DNA of 64,000 bases from Centipeda flueggei ATCC 43531 (GCF_000160695.1 NZ_GG694006.1:1-64000); one strand, 5' to 3'; shown: positions 8,272 through 17,373, numbered from the stretch's first letter. Made by a program: numbers and translations. Notes: generated from the letters alone by a model not told the origin.

Positions 8272-9093
8272 TTGATTACACGCATTATCTCCGGCATTAT
8301 CGGCATCGGTATTGCAGGTTATGTCATACAGTCGGGCGGAACAACGTTTGCCATTGCAGCGGCAGTGCTTGCCGCTCTTGCATGGTTTGAGTATACGCGT
8401 GCTTTTTCGCGACGTGGTGGCAGTCCTGCACTTTTTTCAGGGCTGCTTGGTATTGGCGGGATGCTGTACGGCGCATATGTCGGACATGAGAATATTATTC
8501 TGCTGGCTCTTATGGCGTCCTCAGTTCTTGCGCTCATGACCTGTGTGCTCCTCCGCGGCGATGTGTCTGTTCACGATGCAACTGTTTCTGTGGCGGGGAT
8601 CTGTTACATCGGTATGCCGTTTGCCCTGCTTATTCTCCTGCGGAATATGATGGGGCCTGTCTATGCGACGCCAATTGAGACGTTTTCCTGCGGGGCGGCG
8701 ATGGTCTGGGTGATGTTTATCGGGACCTGGGCAAGTGACAGCTTCGCCTATTTCGCAGGATGTGCGTTCGGTTCCCACAAACTGGCACCTGCCATCAGTC
8801 CAAATAAGACCATCGAGGGGTTCTTCGGCGGGCTGATCGGCACGATCGCTGTCATCGTAGGGATTGGCTGGTTTCTCGCAATGCCGCTGCCGCAGATGGC
8901 GGGACTGGGTGCTGCGATTGCCGTGCTCGGTACGCTTGGTGATCTTGTCGAGTCCATGATGAAGCGGCAGACAGGCATCAAGGACTCAGGTGCGATTATT
9001 CCAGGGCACGGCGGTGTATGGGATCGCTTCGACAGTGTCCTCTTTACGGCACCGCTGGTCTACTACTATACGGTATACATTGTCCTGCGCTGA
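8272..9093 (+). CDS. cdsA: Phosphatidate cytidylyltransferase
   Basis: Integral membrane enzyme converting phosphatidic acid + CTP to CDP-diacylglycerol, the branch point of phospholipid synthesis. It has 273 residues with about seven or eight hydrophobic segments and the family signature near the C-terminus (residues about 225-250: MMKRQTGIKDSG, then PGHGGVWDRFDS). Starts at TTG 8272 after ggagg; no ATG lies near. It lies 14 bases after uppS and 20 bases before rseP. In most Firmicutes dxr sits between cdsA and rseP; here it is absent. Confidence 0.95.
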   Translation: MITRIISGIIGIGIAGYVIQSGGTTFAIAAAVLAALAWFEYTRAFSRRGGSPALFSGLLGIGGMLYGAYVGHENIILLALMASSVLALMTCVLLRGDVSVHDATVSVAGICYIGMPFALLILLRNMMGPVYATPIETFSCGAAMVWVMFIGTWASDSFAYFAGCAFGSHKLAPAISPNKTIEGFFGGLIGTIAVIVGIGWFLAMPLPQMAGLGAAIAVLGTLGDLVESMMKRQTGIKDSGAIIPGHGGVWDRFDSVLFTAPLVYYYTVYIVLR

Positions 9094-9113
9094 ACGGGGC
9101 AAAAGGAGTTTGG

Positions 9114-10154
9114 ATGTTAGAGAAAATTGCTGCGACAGTCTTTGTCTTTGGGCTGCTCGTCTTTGTGCATGAATTGGGACATTTCATCACGGCAAAATTG
9201 ACCGGGATGCGCGTGGATGAATTTGCCATTGGCTTTGGACCGCGTCTTGTGCATTTCCGTTACGGAGAGACGGTTTATTCGATCCGTTTGGTTCCGCTGG
9301 GCGGGTTCAATGATATTGCCGGTATGGCAGCGGATGACAATGATGCCGGTGATCGCGGCTATTGCCGCAAACCGATTCTCTCCCGCATGATTGTGATTCT
9401 TGCGGGATCGGCGATGAATTTTATCCTGCCCGTTGTCCTCTTTTTTGGCATCTTTTTCTTTGCCGGGGTGCAGACGCCGAATCCCGCGCCTGTCCTTGGC
9501 AAGGTGCTCGCAGATAATCCTGCCGCACAAGCAGGGCTCATGACGGATGATCGTATCCTGGCGATTGACGGGCGTACCATCGATACATGGCAGGAGCTGG
9601 TGGATGCGATCCGCACGAACCATGGAACGGTACCGATGACCATGCAGGTGGAGCGCGGCGAGCAGGAACTGACGGTAAGCGTGACTCCGCATTATGATGC
9701 ATCACAGCAGCGTGGATATATCGGTATTGTGAATGCCTATACCAGCACCTATCCTGGTCTCTTCCAGTCCATCTCAATGGCATTCGAACGGACGATGATG
9801 ATTATCGTGATGATGCTCGATGCACTCTATCGAATCATTCTTGAGCTCTCCGGCTCAGAACTTGCGGGGCCGATTGGCGTAGCGCAGATGGCGGGGGAGG
9901 TCGCAGAGATGGGGATTGTCCCGCTCCTCAATTTCGCCGCACTTCTCAGTCTCAATCTTGCGATCATCAATCTACTTCCTGTACCAGCACTGGACGGAGG
10001 GCACTTTCTAACGCTCTGCGTCGAGGCGGTGCGCGGCAAGCCGCTGAGTCCGAAGGTCATGCACTACATTCAGAATGCGGGCGTGGGATTGATTATTCTC
10101 CTGATGCTGCTCGCCATGAAGAATGATGTCGTTCGTATCTTTGCAGGAGGCTGA
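9114..10154 (+). CDS. rseP: RIP zinc metalloprotease RseP (site-2 protease)
   Basis: Intramembrane protease that cleaves anti-sigma factors and signal-peptide remnants. 346 residues from ATG 9114, which follows aaaggag; the frame is open further upstream inside cdsA but that part is not conserved. Zinc motif HELGH at residues 19-23, inside the first membrane segment; a single PDZ domain around residues 120-200 (after the second hydrophobic segment); the third ligand motif PALDGGH near 290; and a final hydrophobic helix. Part of the uppS-cdsA-rseP-ispG-proS run. Confidence 0.95.
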   Translation: MLEKIAATVFVFGLLVFVHELGHFITAKLTGMRVDEFAIGFGPRLVHFRYGETVYSIRLVPLGGFNDIAGMAADDNDAGDRGYCRKPILSRMIVILAGSAMNFILPVVLFFGIFFFAGVQTPNPAPVLGKVLADNPAAQAGLMTDDRILAIDGRTIDTWQELVDAIRTNHGTVPMTMQVERGEQELTVSVTPHYDASQQRGYIGIVNAYTSTYPGLFQSISMAFERTMMIIVMMLDALYRIILELSGSELAGPIGVAQMAGEVAEMGIVPLLNFAALLSLNLAIINLLPVPALDGGHFLTLCVEAVRGKPLSPKVMHYIQNAGVGLIILLMLLAMKNDVVRIFAGG

Positions 10155-10162
10155 CCCACGCT

Positions 10163-11242
10163 ATGTCAACATTCGAACGCCGTCGCACGCGGCAGATTCA
10201 CATCGGAAACATCCCCATCGGGGGCGATGCACCGATCTCTGTGCAGTCCATGTGCAATACCAAGACGACGGATACGGAGGCAACGGTAAGGCAGATCCGC
10301 GAACTGGCCGCGGCAGGATGTGATATCGTACGCCTCGCTGTGCCCGATATGGCGGCGGCAAAGAACCTCGGCAATATCATTCGTCAGGTGAAGACGCCGC
10401 TCGTCGCCGACATCCACTTTGACTACAAACTTGCACTTGAGGCGATGGCACAGGGGATTGCAGCTCTGCGCATCAATCCCGGCAACATCGGCGGTACGGA
10501 GCGCGTGAAAAAGGTTGTCGCGGCGGCACGTGAGGGGGGAATCCCCATCCGCATCGGAGTGAATGCCGGCTCACTCGACCATAAGATGCTCAAGCGGTAT
10601 GGCGGTGTTACAGCAGAAGCCTTGGTTGAATCTGCCATGGAACATGTGCGTATTTTGGAGGAGTTGGATTTTCATGATATGAAGATTTCGCTCAAGGCGC
10701 ATGATGTTCCGCTGACACTTGCGGCGTATCGTCTAATGAGTGAGCGCACAGATTACCCTCTGCATCTTGGCATTACAGAGGCGGGCACGGCAGGGACGGG
10801 GATCATCAAGTCTGCCGTCGGCGTCGGAACTCTCCTCGCTGAGGGCATCGGTGACACGATACGCATCTCGCTGACGGGTGATCCCGTGGTCGAAGTCCGT
10901 ACGGCAAATGAGATTCTGAAGGCGCTTGGGCTGAAGGAGTACGGTCCGACGCTTGTCGCGTGTCCGACCTGCGGGCGTACGAGCATCGATCTCGCATCCA
11001 TTGCAGAGAAGGTCGAGGAACGCCTGCGCGGCATGGAGGATCCCATTGAGGTGGCTGTGATGGGCTGTGTTGTCAACGGTCCCGGCGAGGCACGCGGTGC
11101 GGATGTCGGTATTGCCGGAGGGAATGGTGAGGGGCTGATCTTCCGCAAGGGAGAGGTCGTTCGCAAGGTAAAGGAAGAAGAACTGCTGCCCGAACTCTTT
11201 CGGGAGATTGATGCGATATTGGAGGAACGGAAACGGTCATGA
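10163..11242 (+). CDS. ispG: 4-hydroxy-3-methylbut-2-en-1-yl diphosphate synthase
   Basis: Iron-sulfur enzyme of the MEP isoprenoid pathway, converting MEcPP to HMBPP. 359 residues, the short bacterial form. N-terminal TIM barrel (SVQSMCNTKTTD, RINPGNIGG) and C-terminal cluster domain with the ligand cysteines in ACPTCGRTS and MGCVVNGPGEA. It shows that the MEP route is used, so the missing dxr must be encoded elsewhere or replaced. Eight bases after rseP; overlaps proS by four bases. Confidence 0.97.
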   Translation: MSTFERRRTRQIHIGNIPIGGDAPISVQSMCNTKTTDTEATVRQIRELAAAGCDIVRLAVPDMAAAKNLGNIIRQVKTPLVADIHFDYKLALEAMAQGIAALRINPGNIGGTERVKKVVAAAREGGIPIRIGVNAGSLDHKMLKRYGGVTAEALVESAMEHVRILEELDFHDMKISLKAHDVPLTLAAYRLMSERTDYPLHLGITEAGTAGTGIIKSAVGVGTLLAEGIGDTIRISLTGDPVVEVRTANEILKALGLKEYGPTLVACPTCGRTSIDLASIAEKVEERLRGMEDPIEVAVMGCVVNGPGEARGADVGIAGGNGEGLIFRKGEVVRKVKEEELLPELFREIDAILEERKRS

Positions 11243-12951
11243 GAGCAACGAATCTGTACGCGCCTACCCTTAGAAATACGCCTGCGGAGGCGGAGATTGC
11301 GAGCCATCAGCTCATGTACCGAGCCGGTCTCATTCGCAAGTCTGCCGGCGGGATGTACACCTATCTGCCGCTCGCATGGCGCACCATCCGAAAGATTGAG
11401 CAGATCATCCGTGAGGAGATGGATGCCGCGGGCGGGCAGGAGATCATGATGCCAATCCTGCAGCCGTCTGAACTCTGGGAGGAGAGCGGCCGCTGGGGGG
11501 CATACGGCGCAGAGATGATCCGCGTGAAGGATCGTCATGGCCGCGAGTTCTGCATGGGGCCGACGCATGAGGAGATGATTACGGCACTCGTACGTGATGA
11601 GGTGCGCTCGTACAAGCAGCTGCCGCTCATGCTCTATCAGATTCAGGACAAGTTCCGTGATGAGCGCCGCCCACGTTTTGGGGTGATGCGCAGCCGTGAG
11701 TTCATCATGAAGGATCTCTATTCCTTTGACAAGGACATCGCGGGGATGAACGAGTCCTATCGCAAGATGTCCGTGGCCTATACAAATATTTTCACGCGCT
11801 GCGGACTGAACTTCCGTGCGGTGGAGGCCGACAGCGGCGCGATCGGCGGCGGGCATTCCGAGGAGTTTACTGTTCTTGCCCCTGAAGGGGAGTCGCGTAT
11901 TGCCTGTTGCGACGCATGCAGCTATGCGGCGAGTGACGAGAAGGCGGCACTGCGTCCGATCAATGCACCGGACGAGGCGGAGCTGCCGCTCGCGAAGGTA
12001 GCGACTCCGCATACGAGTACGATTGCGCTGCTTGCGGAATACCTCAAGATCCCCGTCGAAAAGACGATCAAAGCAGTCGCCTATCAGACGGAGGACGATG
12101 TCCTCATTCTCGCGTTCCTGCGCGGTGACCACGAGGTCAACGAGATCAAGCTCGTGAACGCCGTGCCGGGCGCACGGGAGCTGCGCATGGCGGACGAGGA
12201 GGCGATCCGTGCGGTTGGCGGCTGCCCCGGTTTTATGAGTCCCATCGGCATCAAGAAGGGCACGCATATCGTCGTCGATGAGACGGCGATGCGGATGCAC
12301 AACGCTGTTTCCGGTGCGAACGAAGCGGATTTCCACTATACGAATGTCAATCCGAAGCGTGACTTCGGTGCGGTGACTGTGGCAGACATCCGCCTCGTCG
12401 AAGAGGGAGACGCGTGTCCCGTCTGCGAAAATGGGCATCTCCATATCGGCCGCGGCATTGAGGCAGGACAGATCTTTGCCCTCGGCACGAAGTACAGTAA
12501 GGCAATGGGGGCGACCTTCCTCGATGAGGCAGGGAAGACGCAGCCCTTGCAGATGGGCTGCTATGGCATCGGTGTTGGACGCACAATGGCGGCGGCAATC
12601 GAGCAGAATCACGATGAGCATGGCATCATCTGGCCGCGCGCGATTGCGCCGTATGAAGTCGTCGTCGTGGCAGTAAACGCCAAGGCGGAGGAACAGCTCG
12701 CATACGCCGAAGAGGTTTACGAGGAGCTGCGTGCAGCGGGTGTCGATGTACTGCTCGATGATCGTCGCGAGCGTGCGGGCGTGAAGTTCAATGACTGTGA
12801 TCTCATCGGTTATCCTGTGCGCATAGCGATCGGCCCTAAGACCATTGAGAACGGAACAATTGAGGTGAAGATCCGCAAATCCGGTGCGCTCGTGAACTTT
12901 GCGCGGGATACCTATCTGAAGGGCGTGCAGGATATGCTGGCAGCGCTGTAA
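11239..12951 (+). CDS. proS: Prolyl-tRNA synthetase (bacterial type)
   Basis: Class II synthetase, 570 residues. Motif 1 and 2 regions are clear (RKSAGGMYTYLPLAWRT near 36-52, FRDERRPRFGVMRSREF near 137-153), then the inserted YbaK-like editing domain (about 225-400) that hydrolyses Ala-tRNAPro, motif 3 (MGCYGIGVGRTMAA near 440), and the anticodon-binding domain. The ATGA overlap with ispG signals coupling. No T-box leader exists because the gene is internal to an operon. Confidence 0.98.
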   Translation: MRATNLYAPTLRNTPAEAEIASHQLMYRAGLIRKSAGGMYTYLPLAWRTIRKIEQIIREEMDAAGGQEIMMPILQPSELWEESGRWGAYGAEMIRVKDRHGREFCMGPTHEEMITALVRDEVRSYKQLPLMLYQIQDKFRDERRPRFGVMRSREFIMKDLYSFDKDIAGMNESYRKMSVAYTNIFTRCGLNFRAVEADSGAIGGGHSEEFTVLAPEGESRIACCDACSYAASDEKAALRPINAPDEAELPLAKVATPHTSTIALLAEYLKIPVEKTIKAVAYQTEDDVLILAFLRGDHEVNEIKLVNAVPGARELRMADEEAIRAVGGCPGFMSPIGIKKGTHIVVDETAMRMHNAVSGANEADFHYTNVNPKRDFGAVTVADIRLVEEGDACPVCENGHLHIGRGIEAGQIFALGTKYSKAMGATFLDEAGKTQPLQMGCYGIGVGRTMAAAIEQNHDEHGIIWPRAIAPYEVVVVAVNAKAEEQLAYAEEVYEELRAAGVDVLLDDRRERAGVKFNDCDLIGYPVRIAIGPKTIENGTIEVKIRKSGALVNFARDTYLKGVQDMLAAL

Positions 12952-12979
12952 CATATTGTGGATGAACGGAGGACGGACC

Positions 12980-13759
12980 ATGAAACGAGGATGTGTAGGT
13001 ATCGCTGCTTCAGTGCTCGCCATGTATCTTTCTATATCGAATATTGCTCATGCAGAAACAATTGTCCATAATAAACGTAGTGTCCATCATGCAGCAGAGC
13101 AGGTTGAACCAAGGACAGCAGAGTTTCCTGCGGCTATAGAGCAGCCAACTCCAAAACAGCAGGTAAAAAGCGTTGCCCCAAATGAAGACACAAAACAGGA
13201 TACCCCTCCTCCAACGAGTGAGAAAAATCAGTCAGGGGAGATGATGTCGTCATCTCCCCTGATGCTTCCTCCTGCGGAAAAGAATCCTTTTTTCAAACTT
13301 AATATTCAGGATGATTTTATTAGTTATGTGTCCATGTACTATATATTGGACAATGAACAGAACAAGGATTTATTGATTACCGTCGAGAAGCAACGGTCTA
13401 CAACATACTTGTCGTCAGAATCATACATGATGTTCAAGATAACGGATATTAACAACGACCGTTCCAATCCACCGATCTTTTCTAAAAAACATCCGCCGCG
13501 ACTGGTTTTTAGAAAAGATGGCGTGGAAAAGATTGTTGCTTTTCAAAAAGTCTACATGATGAACAGTGAAGGTGTTGTCTATGGCAGAGTACGCAATTCT
13601 CTTCGGGAATTGGTGTATGCATCTGAAGTCTTTTTTGAAGTCTATCGTGAAGATGAACAATACCATCGTATCCACTTGCCGGATCAGGTCATACAGCAAT
13701 GGAAAGAGGTTCTGGAATCTGATTTGCGAAAGGTGAAGCAGGAACATCTGAATCGATAA
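12980..13759 (+). CDS. Exported protein of unknown function (259 aa)
   Basis: No family recognised. Sec signal peptide in residues 1-26 (cleavage near AHA-ETI). A low-complexity Pro/Gln/Thr/Ser-rich region follows (about 40-105), then a folded domain from about residue 108 to the end with many aromatic and charged residues (DDFISYVSMYYILDN, FFEVYREDEQYHRIH). The ATG at 12980 is preferred over the TTG at 12956 because of cggagga before it. Base composition is visibly more A+T-rich than the flanking genes, suggesting later acquisition or weak codon selection. It may ride on proS readthrough. Confidence 0.82.
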   Translation: MKRGCVGIAASVLAMYLSISNIAHAETIVHNKRSVHHAAEQVEPRTAEFPAAIEQPTPKQQVKSVAPNEDTKQDTPPPTSEKNQSGEMMSSSPLMLPPAEKNPFFKLNIQDDFISYVSMYYILDNEQNKDLLITVEKQRSTTYLSSESYMMFKITDINNDRSNPPIFSKKHPPRLVFRKDGVEKIVAFQKVYMMNSEGVVYGRVRNSLRELVYASEVFFEVYREDEQYHRIHLPDQVIQQWKEVLESDLRKVKQEHLNR

Positions 13760-13799
13760 ATATTACGATTCAGATAGGGACAGCATTTCATAGAGATAA

Positions 13800-13828
13800 T
13801 TGAAAATAACGCTGCTTATTGCTATAAT
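13800..13828 (+). promoter_or_regulatory. Sigma-70 promoter for hsp20
   Basis: TTGAAA at 13800-13805, a 17-base spacer, and TATAAT at 13823-13828 preceded by TGC (extended -10). No CIRCE inverted repeat was seen near it. Confidence 0.85.
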
Positions 13829-13867
13829 GAAGGCATTGACAGGTATATTTTATTGGAGGTGGCTGTT

Positions 13868-14314
13868 ATGTTTCGTCCATTGCCATTCAATCTGAAAGAG
13901 AATGCTGAGAAGGGGCAGGAGATGCTGAGCAAGGCACTTGATACAGTGATGGAGCACTCTTTCAACCCTTTTGATAAGGTCGGCGGGGTACTCTTTCCAT
14001 TTCGTGTTGATGTGATCGATACGGAGGCGCAGTATGAGATTTTTGCCGAACTGCCGGGATTCGCAAAGGATGCTATTGAGGTTTCGTACAGTGAAGATGG
14101 TCGACTGAAGATCAAGGCGGAACGCAGTGCGTCCGAGGTTTCGGAGGTTCGTTATCTCTGTCATGAACGCAGGACGGGTACATTTGAACGCTCCTTCTTC
14201 ATCGATGATGTAGATGATGCCTCGGTGTCTGTTTCCTATGAGGCAGGAATTCTGCATGTGATCCTGCCAAAGCTTGCCGAGAAACAGTCACGCCGTATCT
14301 TTACCATACAGTAA
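13868..14314 (+). CDS. Small heat shock protein, Hsp20/alpha-crystallin family
   Basis: ATP-independent holdase chaperone. 148 residues: a variable N-terminal arm, the alpha-crystallin domain from about residue 38 (FPFRVDVIDTEAQYEIFAELPGF) to 135, including the late motif SYEAGILHVILPK, and a short C-terminal tail ending RRIFTIQ, where the family usually carries an I-x-I anchor. ATG 13868 follows ggaggt by seven bases; the TTG at 13853 overlaps the ribosome site and is rejected. Own promoter. Confidence 0.94.
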   Translation: MFRPLPFNLKENAEKGQEMLSKALDTVMEHSFNPFDKVGGVLFPFRVDVIDTEAQYEIFAELPGFAKDAIEVSYSEDGRLKIKAERSASEVSEVRYLCHERRTGTFERSFFIDDVDDASVSVSYEAGILHVILPKLAEKQSRRIFTIQ

Positions 14315-14360
14315 TTCTTTTCATCATGGATAGAGATATATAGAACGGGAGAGGGTATCT

Positions 14361-15149
14361 ATGCCGGAGGATCGTGATTGGGGACTTTTTAAACAGAAGC
14401 TCAAGGCAAGGACGGAGATCGATCTGGATCTCTACAAAGAACCGCAGATGAAGCGCCGCATCAATAATCTGGTCATGCGTGCAGGGTATAAGGAGTGCTG
14501 TGCATATTTTGATCATGTGTGTAAGGACAAGGATGAGTTCGCAGCGTTTATCGAATATCTGACGATCAATGTGTCAGAGTTTTTCCGTACGCCGGAGAAA
14601 TTCAGCAAGCTTGAGACGGATGTTATTCCCGATCTCCTAAAGCGCTCGTCGAAGCTCAATATCTGGAGTGCAGGGTGTTCCATCGGGGCAGAGCCTTATT
14701 CGCTTGCCATCATTATGAAGGAGATGACGCCGGGGACGCGCCACCGCATCCTTGCGTCTGATCTCGATATCGAGATCCTGGCGAAGGCGAAGCGCGGCGT
14801 TTATACGGCGGATGAAATCAAGTGTATGTCACCAGAGCGCCGCCGTAAGTACTTTGATGAGGACAGTGACCACTATGCCGTCAAGCAGGAGATCAAAAGT
14901 ATGATCGAGTTTAAGCGTCACAATCTCCTGCAGGATAAGTTCGAGACGGGCTTCGATCTCATTCTTTGCCGCAATGTGGTCATCTATTTCACGGATGAGG
15001 CAAAGGATCAGCTCTACCGTCATTTCTTTGAGGCACTCAAGCCGGGCGGCATCCTATTTGTTGGTGCGACAGAGTCGATTCTCAACTTTCGCAAGATGGG
15101 ATATACGAGCTTTCAGCCGTTCTTCTATCAGCGTCCGCTCGAGTCATGA
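14361..15149 (+). CDS. cheR: CheR-type protein-glutamate O-methyltransferase
   Basis: Methylates glutamates of chemoreceptors using SAM. 262 residues, standard CheR: N-terminal helical domain (about 1-80, including TINVSEFFRTPE) and a C-terminal Rossmann domain with the SAM motif IWSAGCSIGAEPYSLA near residue 98 and FDLILCRNVVIYF near 198. No chemotaxis genes (cheA, cheB, mcp) lie beside it; it overlaps the next gene by four bases. The ribosome site is gggagagggtatct. Confidence 0.94.
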   Translation: MPEDRDWGLFKQKLKARTEIDLDLYKEPQMKRRINNLVMRAGYKECCAYFDHVCKDKDEFAAFIEYLTINVSEFFRTPEKFSKLETDVIPDLLKRSSKLNIWSAGCSIGAEPYSLAIIMKEMTPGTRHRILASDLDIEILAKAKRGVYTADEIKCMSPERRRKYFDEDSDHYAVKQEIKSMIEFKRHNLLQDKFETGFDLILCRNVVIYFTDEAKDQLYRHFFEALKPGGILFVGATESILNFRKMGYTSFQPFFYQRPLES

Positions 15150-16069
15150 GCGGAACTGTACGACTCACGCGGGGACAGCGGTGCGCGCTGCTCCAGCGTG
15201 AGGTAAAATGGGCGGAGGAAAAGGCCGCGGCATACCGCGCTGCGTTTTCACGCATCGGTGTGACCCATGCCGACGTGAAAGATTTCGCGGATATGGCACG
15301 GCTGCCGTTTTGGGACGCCGTGGCAGAGGAGGGGGCGCATGCCCCCTTTTTTATGCTTACCCTTCCCTTATCGGGGCTTATGCGTATGAGTATGCTGCGG
15401 GATGCGGCAGAGGGTGGTGGGCACATTCACTGCTATACGCAGGGGGATGTGGCACGGCAGGTGCAGGTGACAACGGATATGCTTGCTGCCTGCGGCATTC
15501 ACCGTGCGAGCACGGTGCTGCTCGTCGGCAATGCTGCAGACAGCAGGATCCTTGATCTCCAATATGCTCTCGATGGGCTTGGTGCGACGGTTCTGTCCTG
15601 TGCTTCGGCGGCAGATGCCTTGCGTCTCATGGACGTTGCTGTGCCGGATACGCTGATTGCATGGGAACATGATCTTCCTGTATTGGAAGGGACGCTGCAA
15701 AAGATGGCACTCTACCGTCTGATATCGATTGGGACGCAGGTAGGTGCACGAGAGAGTACACGGCAGATGGCGGCACGGTTGGGGGCGTGTCACATGCATC
15801 TCTTTACGCGTGCTCCGATGGGCGCACTGATCGGGTATCACAGCGGCAATGGTGCGGGCATTCATATCGAGGAGCGGCAGTTCCTTGCTGAGATCATTGA
15901 TGCAGCAGGCAATAGCTCCACAGCAGATGGGGGATGCGGGGAGCTTGTCCTCTCGACGATTGCGGCAGAGGCAATGCCCGTTCTGCGCTATCGTATGGGT
16001 CTGCGCGTGCGCTTGATGCGTGGGCAAGACTGCAGCGGCAATGAGAAGATATGGGTGGCGGAGGCTTGA
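15146..16069 (+). CDS. Degenerate phenylacetate-CoA-ligase-like (PaaK-like) protein
   Basis: Colinear with the PaaK branch of adenylate-forming enzymes but only 307 residues (PaaK is about 430). The N-terminus resembles the PaaK start, and the C-terminal part has FLAEIIDAAGN and GELVLSTIAAEAMPVLRYRMG, close to the PaaK blocks ending LRYRTGD. The SSGTTGKP ATP loop is replaced by AAEGGGHIHCYT, the YGLTE/YGLSE block by LFTRAPMG, and the C-terminal lysine domain is missing, so ligase activity is unlikely. It has no frameshift, starts in an ATGA overlap with cheR and ends one base before pyrF. It may be a pseudoenzyme with a binding role. The relationship is judged by eye. Confidence 0.7.
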   Translation: MSGTVRLTRGQRCALLQREVKWAEEKAAAYRAAFSRIGVTHADVKDFADMARLPFWDAVAEEGAHAPFFMLTLPLSGLMRMSMLRDAAEGGGHIHCYTQGDVARQVQVTTDMLAACGIHRASTVLLVGNAADSRILDLQYALDGLGATVLSCASAADALRLMDVAVPDTLIAWEHDLPVLEGTLQKMALYRLISIGTQVGARESTRQMAARLGACHMHLFTRAPMGALIGYHSGNGAGIHIEERQFLAEIIDAAGNSSTADGGCGELVLSTIAAEAMPVLRYRMGLRVRLMRGQDCSGNEKIWVAEA

Positions 16070-16070
16070 T

Positions 16071-16787
16071 ATGGTGGCAGATGAACGGCTGATTGCAGCA
16101 CTGGATGTCCATACGCGCGAGGCGCTGGAGGAATTGGTCGGACGGCTGGGGGACAGCATTTCTTACTATAAGGTCGGTATGGAGCTCTTTTATGCGCTTG
16201 GCGGGGACGTGGTCACGTGGCTGAAAAGAGAAGGCAATAAGGTGTTCCTCGATCTGAAGCTGCACGATATACCGAACACTGTTGCTGGTGGGCTGTGCTC
16301 TCTGCTGCGTCTGCGTCCTGATATTCTGAACGTCCATACGGCGGGCGGCCTGCGCATGATGCGGACAGCGTCAGAGGCACTGCACCGCGCGGCAGAGGAG
16401 GAGGGCATCCCCTGTCCGAAGCTGATCGGTGTGACGGTGCTTACGAGCATGGATGCGGAGGACTGGACGGGGCTCGGTCATACGGGAACCGTCGCGGATG
16501 CAGTGCTGCGCCGTGCAAAGCTGGCGCAGGAGGCGGGATTGGATGGTGTTGTTGCATCCCCTGCGGAGGCAACGGAGATTCGACGTGCCTGCGGCCGTGA
16601 TTTTTGGATTGTTACACCGGGGATTCGTCCCGCAGGTGCGGCTCATGACGATCAGCGCAGGGTGATGACGCCGGCGGCGGCACTCCGTGCCGGTTCGTCA
16701 CAGATCGTGGTGGGGCGTGCCATCTGCACAGCGGAGGATCCGCGCGCAGCGGCAGAAGCTGTTTTGAAGGAGATAGAGGAAATATGA
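16071..16787 (+). CDS. pyrF: Orotidine-5'-phosphate decarboxylase
   Basis: OMP to UMP, last step of de novo pyrimidine synthesis. 238 residues from ATG 16071, which has ggcggaggc before it and starts one base after the preceding stop; the longer frame from 16020 lies inside the upstream gene. Signature: LIAALDV at the start, the catalytic block KVFLDLKLHDIPNT near residue 60, and the phosphate-gripping end TPGIRPAG ... RAGSSQIVVGRAI. It is followed by pyrE with an ATGA overlap; the other pyr genes are not nearby. Confidence 0.97.
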   Translation: MVADERLIAALDVHTREALEELVGRLGDSISYYKVGMELFYALGGDVVTWLKREGNKVFLDLKLHDIPNTVAGGLCSLLRLRPDILNVHTAGGLRMMRTASEALHRAAEEEGIPCPKLIGVTVLTSMDAEDWTGLGHTGTVADAVLRRAKLAQEAGLDGVVASPAEATEIRRACGRDFWIVTPGIRPAGAAHDDQRRVMTPAAALRAGSSQIVVGRAICTAEDPRAAAEAVLKEIEEI

Positions 16788-17362
16788 TGACGCAGGACGA
16801 GGTGCGCGCACTGTTGGTTAAGACTGGTGCAATTATGGACGGACATTTTCTGTTGACGTCGGGACTTCACAGCCCGCACTATGTGGAGAAGTTTAACGTG
16901 CTGCAGCATCCGCAGTATACGCAGAGACTTTGTGAGGCGATGGCAGAGAAGTTTAAGGATGCGCGAATTGAGACAGTGGTTGGACCCGTGACGGGCGGCA
17001 TTCTGCTCGCGCATGAGACGGGCAAGGCACTCGGGACGCGTGCGATCTTCACGGAGCGAGTTGGCGGGAAGATGACGTTCCGCCGCGGTTTCTCCCTATG
17101 TGAGGGGGAGCGCGTACTGATTGTCGAGGACATCGTGACAACGGGCGGATCGATCAAAGAGGTGATCGACGTGGTTAAGGCGGCGGGGGCTGTTCCTGTA
17201 GCCGTCTCTATGCTCGTTGACCGCAGCGGCGGGAAGGCCGCATTTGGCGATGTGCCCGCAACTGCTCTCCTCACGATGAGCGTGGAGACGTATATACCAG
17301 AACAGTGCCCTCTCTGCGCCAAGGGAATTCCCATGACGAAGCGCGGCCGTACGGGCAAGTAA
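16784..17362 (+). CDS. pyrE: Orotate phosphoribosyltransferase
   Basis: Orotate + PRPP to OMP. 192 residues. The PRPP-binding motif VLIVEDIVTTGGS lies near 107-119; the orotate-contacting N-terminal block is LLTSGLHSPHYVEKF. The C-terminal PEQCPLCAKGIPMTKRG, with a CPLC pair, is typical of the Gram-positive and archaeal-like PyrE form. Translationally coupled to pyrF. Confidence 0.96.
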   Translation: MMTQDEVRALLVKTGAIMDGHFLLTSGLHSPHYVEKFNVLQHPQYTQRLCEAMAEKFKDARIETVVGPVTGGILLAHETGKALGTRAIFTERVGGKMTFRRGFSLCEGERVLIVEDIVTTGGSIKEVIDVVKAAGAVPVAVSMLVDRSGGKAAFGDVPATALLTMSVETYIPEQCPLCAKGIPMTKRGRTGK

Positions 17363-17373
17363 GGGCATGTACG

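Noticed and set aside
10753-13023. 756-residue open frame on the minus strand
   Set aside because: It is the antisense shadow of ispG and proS; composition is His/Arg/Leu-rich as expected from the opposite frame, with no motif or ribosome site.
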